A DNA stretch of 64,000 nt from Strongylocentrotus droebachiensis (taxonomy: Eukaryota; Echinodermata; Echinoidea; Camarodonta; Strongylocentrotidae), in contig JAVYIG010000596.1 in the NCBI GenBank assembly GCA_035222895.1, forward strand, positions 1 to 64,000, read 5' to 3'. The notes under the pieces are model-generated. The model had not been told where the DNA came from. It searched no databases and saw nothing but the letters and a program-made list of their open reading frames with translations. Positions 59,401 to 64,000 of the stretch are shown in pieces (positions within the stretch are counted from its first letter, which is position 1; each line of letters begins with the position of its first letter). A program made the position numbers and the translations under genes.

Positions 59401-62400
59401 CGAGCCACTTCTGGGACTTACATATTTCCGTTTAGTTGCACGGTGCATGCATGTAGCATGCGTGTGGTACGTTTCTGAAAGCTATTTCGATCGTGCAGGG
59501 ATTTCAAACTTTTATTGCCTTCGGATCGAGCAACTTTTTCCAGGTTGTGCGCAGTGTAGGAATTTTTGAAAATGTTAGCCAAGTCACATTTCTCATTCAG
59601 GGATATCTCTGAAGGCTTTATTTGTTTGCGACCAGCACTGACGGCAGGTTTGCAGTTTTGCACCATATTCTGATGGTTGTAAGACAAGAAATATTTTCAG
59701 CTAAATTACGAAATTAATTACCATTATTTAATATAATTTTATCAGCTGTAAAACGTTATTATGAAATGGAAAAATATATATATACCAAACAAATCTCAGA
59801 GAGAATAAATTGAAAAAGAAATGGTTTCACTTTAGAAAATATTTTGAGAGTGTTGGAAATGTGCTAACATAAACATGATCATGTATTTTATGTTTGGTTT
59901 TTTGTTGTTGGTATATTTAAAGTACTAATTTTGTCATATATGTTTGTTTTTATCTGCCACAAAAGTTTTTGGCCGTGATGATTATTATCTGTGCCAAGCC
60001 ATTATGTATGGAAATCATTTATTTAATTATTTGTATATGATATATGGATGTTCTGTATATGATGAAATTTGTTTGAAAATAAAGAACCCGGTGGAAGGGG
60101 AAAAAATATTTAAAAAAAAAAAAATCCAAGTAAGACAAAAAGATAATTGCTAACGATATACTGTAAAAAAAACCGAAGTGAAAGGGATCAACACATACAC
60201 CTAACGATAGCGATGTTATATTGACAGCTAGCCCGGTGACTACTGACTACCGGCTGCCACGCCTAAAAACGAGCAAAAAGTAGCATACCCCGAGTAAGAC
60301 TGAAAACTTCAGTCTCTGATATCGACGGTTGTTCCGCTGAGACAACGACATGAATATGAGATGCTAAGCCTTTTTTCTTCACTCTTTACGTCTTCATATA
60401 TTTCCTATGGCTCCTAAATTAACTTTCAGTTCGAGACTTTTTATCAACAGAATTCGTTGTCAGGGTGACCAATGCCAGCTTTATCAAACAATTCCCCATA
60501 ACAGATGGTTCTTTCTGTCTAACCCTGTGGCCAATAGATTGGTCATGCGGATTCAGTAAGGAGTCAGTATGGCAGTAAAGTTGGACTATGGCATTGAACA
60601 GCTTTACTAGATATAAATTTGCATAATGTGGATTTACACTTTATTCTGAATTAAAATGTATTTAAAAAAGTTCATCCTGATATAATTCTGGTTTTTATTA
60701 ATTTATTCATTTATATGTACAATTTTGTTTAGTCATACGTTCACCCTAGATGTAATCATTACAAATATATTGTTACACAGCCTCATTGCTTTCATTCATG
60801 AAATTGGCACTACCAAGCAAATGGGAGAGGACCTCAAAAGATAATAAGTCACATCGGCATTTTTTGTTTTTGCATAGATTATCATGTTTAATATTACGAC
60901 TGAGACGTGTATTTTATGTTCATTTCACCTCATTTGTCTTCTAGATTGGCTCTGCCTTTGGGAAGATCCTTGAATCTATCATGAAGAGGCCGTTTGAATG
61001 CCATGTGGTCCCCAAGTATTATGCCATTGAAAACAGCTTAGAGGACAAAGACGAAGAGGTACATCATGATTAATTATCAACTATCAATATATTTATAGTA
61101 ACCCTGTAGCAAAATACTATTCCTGATTATCTATCCAATTCAGTTACATCCAATACAAAAAGTAAAGTGGCAATTCCTTGTAGTTACAAAGTGCTGCACA
61201 AATTGATCCAAATGTTTGGACCGCTTCAAAAATATTATATCACTTCAAAAATTTAAGCTAATGCAGTCAATTGGTCTGTAACAAAATACAATCTACATTT
61301 TGTTTCTTAGCCTTGATGAAATGTGATGGATTTTTAGACTAATTTTTATTTTTGTTGTCTTAAATATTGTCCCGATTTGTTAAACTATTGCATAAATTAA
61401 GATGCTCTTTCAAACACAAAGAGCTGACATACCCATCTGCTAATATCTGACTTTTAACACATATTAAAAAATCTGCTCACTTTAAGACGTGATAGTGCGG
61501 TACGGTATGTAATCCCGTAGGATTTTTGTGCCAAAGTTGATTTTGTTGCTGTTTTGGTTTCAAAAGGGTCCCAATTGACCAAAAATGATGGGGTTCAAAT
61601 TTTCAGACCTCTCCTTCATTTCCTGGGGGTCCTAGACCGGAAGCCAGTGGGGGTCAACCTAGCTGGACAGGAAACCAATTTTCATGAGCACAGATGTAAA
61701 GATCCCATAGCTCCACATAACAAATTGACCGTCTGGCATGTTTTAAGTGGTGGGTGTGGCCAGGGGGACGCCCCCACCAAAAAAGTGTCCCTTTTGACGA
61801 CAAAATAGTATTATGTAAATACAATTTTAAGGAAACCTTGAACCACAATGAGTTTGGTGTCATATGAAAGAGAGTTAAATTATCTACATTGTGATACCGA
61901 ATTTCAAAGAATTTGGGATTAATTAACATCGCAAATTTAAGTAAAAAAACATGATTTTTGTGATTTTTTTCGAAAAATTTAATTTTATAAAAAAACATTA
62001 TTTTCCATATGTCAAAATTGGAGAATTGCAATTTTTCATAACTTTCCAGGAATTCGCTTATGTGAAACGACAATATCCTGTGCGAGGGAGAGGTTAATAT
62101 ATCGTTTCAATACAAAGTTATAGCAATTCAAAGTTATTGATTTGATTTCCACAAAAACAACATTTTTGCCTACATGTGTGATAACTGTATGCATATACGT
62201 GCATTAGTGTATTAAGGACCTGTTTGGTGTGTTTACATCAAGTTTTAAAGATAACTTTGGACTAAAACCTCTAATCACCATGTATTTGGTATCAAAAGAT
62301 TGATAATTAAAATAACTTCATTCTGATATCAATTTCAATGAGTGATGTCGTATGAAATATAAATTTTGAGCCAAAAAGGTGCTTTATTGAAGATATTCCT

Positions 62401-63840
62401 CTGATTTTGTTGACTTAGTAGTGCAGACATTTCAACAGTTTGGGATTGGGGAGGGGGCAAACATTCCAGGGGGCTCAACTTTCAGGGGCAGTGGCGTAAC
62501 TAGCAAAAACGTTTTTTTGGGGCAGAAGAAAAATCTGCACCACCACAACAGCAACTTTGGCACAAAAATCCTACGGGAGCTGTCTCAGTGACATACCGTA
62601 CCACATTATGATGTTTATTCCGTTTGACATGAAATCTCAATGTTTTGTGGTAATAATCCTAAAATATTTCCTCGCTCAAAGAATCATATGATTGTATGTT
62701 AACTCCCGAAACACTTTCGATTTCATGCTAGCTCCCAAGAAGTTATTCCGAACAATAATATTTCATTCATTTTAATCTACTGCTCATGAAAAATTATACA
62801 ATTTAGGTAGTACATGTGGTTACACTGACATTGATTTGCATCCACTGTGCTTGACGAAAATCAATTATAGGTATTTAATAATAAAATCAACTGGTATTGA
62901 TTTAGATTGTAGTTATTATTCTTAGAAAACTTGACACAAGCTTCATGCTTTAATTCCATCTAGTAATAATACAACTAAACAAATACATTTATTTATATTC
63001 TTTGTGGAAGATAAATATCACTTCTTGTATTACCCATTGTCAATTCTTCTCCACATTTATGTGCTACATCTGTGCAATTATTTCCTCTCCTACTATAAAG
63101 TGATATTTGTGTACAGTAAGTTAAATATTCCTAAACATGGTCAATTAAATGTATCGTCTAATGTTTAATGACATTGCCTTAATCGTTTTGATAACTATTT
63201 ATCCACATCTTCGATACATTTTTATAAATCTTTTCTAATACTGTTGTGGGATGCTATTTGTTATTTTGTGATATTGCTTTTGTATTTTGATGTTTTTAGT
63301 ATGATGTAAGTATCTGTTTACTCTTTTTAAATAGACAATATTTGCATTGAGCTACATGTCACGTTGTTTTTTAACCAACCGAAACTTACTTTCCTTTGTA
63401 GCTAGTCGAATTGAGGGAACATATTGAGAAAGTAGCGATGGAAGAGCCTTACATGGGAGAAGAGATTCCACTTAGATGGCTTTTATTTGAGGATACTTTA
63501 GCTGCAGATAAAGCCAATTACATGTCATTAGATCAGGTAAGACTGCAACGTTCATTCTTGCCATTTTTAAGTAATTTAAATTATTATGTACTGTAGTGGA
63601 AGAAAAATAGTGAGCATTTGTTTATACATGTAGTTCATATTGGAAATCCTTTTTTTCTTCCCATTTTTATGTAATGAATGTTTTAGCAAACATTTATTTG
63701 TATGTATTTTAATTTCAAGCAAATTTAAGTTTAGTCCTTATTTCATTTCTTCACAGCTACGTACAACTCTCCTGGTATTGTTGGGAATATATGATGCTAT
63801 ATTATTTAAATGCATCGATGATACCCTTTTAATTTTGTAA
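47402..63840 (+). CDS. ROCO (Roc-COR) family GTPase gene, multi-exon, probably partial at 5' end
   Basis: Proposed exons: 47402-47460, 48112-48178, 48353-48608, 50253-50386, 51486-51550, 52205-52295, 53177-53292, 54773-54871, 56526-56627, 57577-57777, 60945-61058, 63402-63536, 63757-63840. All introns are GT-AG and all phases join, giving about 507 codons. The product shows a Ras-like Roc domain: P-loop GQERVGKTS, then LTGQRF, switch II IWDFAGHDMYYTTHQ, a strand AIYVIVFDLS, G4-position GTHRES and the start of COR (MGEEIPLRWLLFED). ROCO proteins are GTP-regulated scaffolds or kinases; no kinase, LRR or death domain is visible here. The P-loop, DFAGHD and THQ patterns resemble MFHAS1-like invertebrate ROCOs. 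The 5' start is not identified. The first two exons are duplicates of exons 5-6 and may not be used. Family assignment is strong; exact ends are inferred. Confidence 0.75.
48112..48178 (+). CDS. ROCO gene exon 2 (duplicate of exon 6; may be unused)
   Basis: Acceptor GCATAG, 67 bases reading DQESLEPHSDTTLGSGLNAK and on, donor GTTTGT. It ends in phase 1 and joins exon 3 in frame (G+AT). It matches the start of exon 6 but diverges in its second half. Confidence 0.5.
48353..48608 (+). CDS. ROCO gene exon 3: acidic linker and P-loop
   Basis: Acceptor TTATTACAG, donor GTAATC. The first 30 or so codons are acidic and polar. Then come an Ala/Arg-rich helix (LRARRAYAEAAQAG) and the first strand of the GTPase with P-loop GQERVGKTS (GxxxxGKT/S), ending LKKTLTGQR. 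Alternatively translation starts at the ATG at 48334, in frame, inside what is otherwise the intron end. This exon is much richer in G+C than its surroundings. Confidence 0.8.
48650..48673. repeat. (CT)n microsatellite
   Basis: Uninterrupted CT run just inside the intron after exon 3. Confidence 0.9.
48674..49554. other. Intron 3, AT-rich, no feature recognised
   Basis: AT-rich intron sequence without open frames or recognisable repeats. Confidence 0.5.
49555..49820 (-). mobile_element. Probable LINE 3' fragment
   Basis: On the minus strand it ends in an AAATCAAATCAAAATCAAAT-like tail (plus strand 49561-49590), as LINE 3' ends with short tandem tails do. It includes the palindrome TAGCACATGTGCTA. 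No coding part remains; the 5' limit is uncertain. Confidence 0.45.
49821..50252. other. Intron 3, distal part
   Basis: AT-rich, with an imperfect TTA repeat near 50200-50225. Nothing else seen. Confidence 0.4.
50253..50386 (+). CDS. ROCO gene exon 4: switch I region
   Basis: Acceptor TTACTTCAG, donor GTAAGT. It continues GQR with FDQNEAMTNGVETTNACEI, matching the LTGQxFxxxExxTxGIE pattern after the P-loop in ROCO proteins. The T in TNGVE would be the switch I threonine. Confidence 0.8.
50595..50735. repeat. Degenerate TTA/TCA simple repeat
   Basis: Imperfect runs of ATT and ATC triplets in intron 4. A minus-strand Asn-rich frame here is a by-product. Confidence 0.7.
50867..51080. mobile_element. 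Small hairpin MITE with TA ends
   Basis: The ends TACTCTCTT and AAGAGAGTA are inverted repeats extending over A/T runs into GAGTGAATTTTC / GAAAATTCACTC. The inside repeats TTCACTCTATTTTCACT. The structure fits a mariner-type MITE with TA target duplication. Confidence 0.65.
51470..52240 (+). repeat. Segmental duplication copy 2 (exons 5-6)
   Basis: The partner of 47391-48180, about 4.08 kb downstream. It sits at the structurally expected place in Roc and is therefore likely the original. Confidence 0.8.
51486..51550 (+). CDS. ROCO gene exon 5
   Basis: The acceptor is TTTCAAAG (weaker than the TTTCACAG of its duplicate); the donor is GTAATT. It reads EDEYSKALADDIAKRLIVTP and on, with the first codon split with exon 4. 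It lies at the natural place in Roc between switch I and II. Confidence 0.65.
52205..52295 (+). CDS. ROCO gene exon 6
   Basis: Acceptor GTGTACAG, donor GTAATT, 91 bases, hydrophilic (NQESLDPHNDNTRSRGLDTK and on). It joins exon 7 as G+AA. It resembles exon 2 in its first 40 bases. Confidence 0.6.
52722..53117. mobile_element. Dispersed repeat with TATATAGCGCTT motif
   Basis: A TAATAA stretch is followed by TTTATATAGCGCTTAA with an AGCGCTT/AAGCGCT inverted repeat (52759-52765, 52781-52787). After that come related CCATGGGGAGCATTCCAGCCAGGCG and CCCTGGGGAGTATTTTGACC segments. Such TATATAGCGCTT repeats are common in marine invertebrates (from memory). A (CA)n tract lies at 52956-52971. Confidence 0.5.
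53177..53292 (+). CDS. ROCO gene exon 7
   Basis: Acceptor TTATTACAG. Charged linker, then ISSLVERLLKKQ, a helix typical just before the third strand in ROCO GTPases. The donor GTAGAA at 53293 was chosen; GTTCAC at 53281 would shorten the exon by 12 bases in frame. Confidence 0.65.
53660..54005. repeat. Imperfect foldback repeat built from TGGTCTAAT words
   Basis: The left half is rich in TTTGGTCTA and the right half in TTAGACCA. The arms (about 53693-53780 and 53897-53984) align as inverted copies, including the shared TTTAGGCTAA. Confidence 0.6.
54212..54634. mobile_element. MITE with about 28-bp terminal inverted repeats
   Basis: The ends are AGCTCGGTTGCAAAAGGTAC with TACATCCA and the reverse complement AGCTCGGTTCCAGAAGGTAC with TACATCCA, two mismatches. 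Inside, the GGTTCCAAAAGGTAC motif recurs in direct orientation three more times (about 54315, 54380, 54405). No target duplication is clear. Confidence 0.6.
54773..54871 (+). CDS. ROCO gene exon 8: switch II
   Basis: Acceptor TATTCCTCAG, donor GTAAAA, 33 codons in phase 0. It carries VSLSIWDFAGHDMYYTTHQ, the G3 DxxG motif followed by the Y..THQ signature of ROCO proteins. The His after DFAG stands where Ras has Gln61 (GQE), as in several ROCO proteins. Confidence 0.85.
54872..56232. other. Intron 8, mostly unremarkable
   Basis: AT-rich; apart from the direct repeat at 55630-55784 no structure was recognised. Confidence 0.4.
55630..55784 (+). repeat. 34-bp direct repeat pair
   Basis: A stretch starting TTCCAATGTAGGATAACAG occurs at 55630-55663 and 55751-55784, with one mismatch over 34 bases. 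Confidence 0.7.
56233..56398 (-). mobile_element. tRNA-derived SINE
   Basis: On the minus strand, starting near 56398, the sequence reads GGAGGCGTAGTAGCTCAG with A box TAGCTCAGTGGTAG and, about 35 bases on, B box AGGTTTGAAACC. This tRNA head is followed by TAGTGCCCTTTGGTAAGGC, a motif typical of the body of animal SINEs, and an AT-rich tail. The B box has T for C, so the copy is old. It lies 130 bases before exon 9. Confidence 0.65.
56526..56627 (+). CDS. ROCO gene exon 9: fourth strand of Roc
   Basis: Acceptor CTCCTTTAG, donor GTATTT, 34 codons in phase 0. VFLTWRAIYVIVFDLSRSLD directly continues THQ and forms the hydrophobic strand after switch II. Confidence 0.85.
56628..57576. other. Intron 9, no recognised feature
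   Basis: AT-rich, with a short (TA)n near 57488-57500. Nothing else supported. Confidence 0.4.
57577..57777 (+). CDS. ROCO gene exon 10: G4 region
   Basis: Acceptor AAACACAG, donor GTAATG, 67 codons. LTCLEFINFWLCSIFAHA is the helix that precedes the G4 strand; PPIFIVGTHRES holds the G4 position. Canonical N/TKxD is here THRE, so the base-contacting Asp is replaced by Glu. Confidence 0.85.
57934..59386. mobile_element. 1453-bp non-autonomous DNA transposon
   Basis: The left end GGTGCGTTTAATCGA matches the complement of the right end TCGCTTGAACGAACC (three mismatches), and both ends carry CTAGAATCAC further in. CTTGG flanks both sides (57929-57933, 59387-59391), an apparent 5-bp target duplication. 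The centre is a pyrimidine-rich minisatellite. No transposase. A related broken copy lies at 46262-46445 in the other orientation. The superfamily is not determined. Confidence 0.65.
58255..59020 (+). repeat. Pyrimidine-rich minisatellite inside the DNA transposon
   Basis: Variable 37-52-base units of the type TTATGTTATTCTTTGTTTT then CTTCTATCAC and TTTCTCTTTCTGTC. It keeps a long frame (58155-59102) open because it lacks stop-forming words, giving an artificial Phe/Leu/Ser-rich protein. Confidence 0.8.
59422..59669 (-). CDS. Possible exon of an unrecognised minus-strand gene
   Basis: On the minus strand TTCTTGTCTTACAACCATCAG is a good acceptor and GTAAGT at 59421-59416 a perfect donor. The 248 bases between are open in one frame (82 codons plus 2), e.g. 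NMVQNCKPAVSAGRKQIKPS and later SYTAHNLEKVARSEGNKSLK. Base composition is richer in G+C than the intron around it. The product is hydrophilic, basic and not recognised. It starts 31 bases beyond the right target duplication of the DNA transposon, so it could also be part of a transposon gene. Confidence 0.3.
59670..60944. other. Intron 10, distal part
   Basis: A-rich runs near 60105-60125 and a more complex stretch at about 60225-60360 (AGCCCGGTGACTACTGACTA and on), which could be a repeat relic but has no visible ends. No exon supported. Confidence 0.35.
60945..61058 (+). CDS. ROCO gene exon 11: end of Roc
   Basis: Acceptor TCTTCTAG, donor GTACAT, 38 codons. It reads IGSAFGKILESIMKRPFECH, then VVPKYYAIENSLEDKDEE. 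The xYYAIENS stretch is at the G5 place of ROCO proteins. Confidence 0.8.
61495..62605. mobile_element. 1.1-kb DNA transposon relic with terminal inverted repeats
   Basis: The left end TGCGGTACGGTATGT and CCCGTAGGATTTTTGTGCC with AAAGTTG reappear inverted at the right end (CAACTTTGGCAC to CATACCGTACCACA). The right arm has about ten extra bases. TA lies close to both ends. No transposase frame; the 84-codon frame at 61554-61808 and the minus-strand one at 61654-62073 look incidental. Confidence 0.6.
62606..63401. other. Intron 11, distal part
   Basis: AT-rich and without recognised features. Confidence 0.4.
63402..63536 (+). CDS. ROCO gene exon 12: start of COR
   Basis: Acceptor CTTTGTAG, donor GTAAGA, 45 codons. 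It reads LVELREHIEKVAMEEPYMGE and EIPLRWLLFEDTLAADK, the typical opening of a COR domain after Roc (E-x-I-P-x-x-W). Confidence 0.8.
63757..63840 (+). CDS. ROCO gene exon 13, possible last exon ending early in COR
   Basis: Acceptor TTCTTCACAG, 27 codons and TAA at 63838-63840. LRTTLLVLLGIYDAILF fits SLDQ of exon 12 as in other COR domains, but the frame then ends, so most of COR is missing. AATAAA lies 24 bases after the stop. Either a short isoform or gene, or a cryptic exon; an unseen downstream exon is possible. Confidence 0.5.
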   Translation, partial: LRTTLLVLLGIYDAILFKCIDDTLLIL

Positions 63841-63863
63841 ACGGCCCAAATTATACCCGTCTT

Positions 63864-63869
63864 AATAAA
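63864..63869 (+). terminator. Possible polyadenylation signal
   Basis: AATAAA, 24 bases after the stop of exon 13, in AT-rich sequence. Such hexamers are frequent by chance here. Confidence 0.35.
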
Positions 63870-64000
63870 ACGATGTAGTGCCTTTGAAAATATTGGCATA
63901 AGATTCAGGCTCCATGTTGCCTTCTGTAAGAGTAATACTTTATAAATATTTATATTATGTAAATGCTTTGTGTAAATTAAATGTAATGTTACTGTTATGA

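Noticed and set aside
61554-62073. Frames of 84 and 139 codons on opposite strands
   Set aside because: Both lie in the transposon relic at 61495-62605, overlap one another and show no domain.

Overview
The window looks like nuclear DNA of an animal, probably a marine invertebrate deuterostome and perhaps an echinoderm (moderate to low confidence). The coding DNA is split into small exons with GT-AG introns. The only recognisable gene belongs to the Roc-COR (ROCO) GTPase family, which is expanded in such animals. The dispersed repeats include a tRNA-derived SINE, LINE 3' ends, many MITEs and a repeat containing the TATATAGCGCTT motif. There is no bacterial gene organisation anywhere.

Region 1 (1-32266) is one continuous head-to-tail array of about 1.25-2.05 kb units. 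Almost every unit ends in the same 3' structure: an 8-bp hairpin (AATTCGTC / GACGAATT), a short spacer, then CTAG, with the next unit starting with T. Many units also start with a 13-bp hairpin whose arm recurs just before the 3' hairpin. This is the architecture of non-autonomous Helentron/HINE (DINE-1-like) rolling-circle transposons. There are four unit types: A (about 2.04 kb, carrying a tRNA-Arg-like sequence), B (about 1.4 kb), C (1.25 kb, lacking its 3' end) and D (a mosaic). Eight units in the order A-B-B-B-B-A-C-A form a 13.15-kb higher-order block. It occurs twice almost unchanged (about 1-13155 and 13156-26307) and then a third copy starts and diverges. Younger elements sit in the array: a 205-bp TTAA-flanked MITE (present in both blocks) and an 880-bp near-perfect palindrome.

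Region 2 (32267-46257) is an unrelated satellite of eleven monomers of about 1.29 kb. Some monomers were copied as 2585-bp dimers. The array is interrupted by a LINE 3' fragment. Its first monomer begins exactly at the Helentron array boundary, inside a T run, which suggests that the Helentron array entered this satellite.

Region 3 (46258-64000) holds a plus-strand ROCO GTPase gene in about thirteen small exons whose reading phases all join. It covers the P-loop, the switch II DFAGHD motif, a THRE-type G4 and the start of COR, and then appears to stop with a polyadenylation signal. A two-exon segment of the GTPase domain is duplicated upstream of the P-loop exon. The introns are filled with transposon relics, and one holds a possible minus-strand exon of an unknown gene. 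No open reading frame in regions 1 and 2 appears to be a real gene, apart from a fragment of LINE reverse-transcriptase protein.
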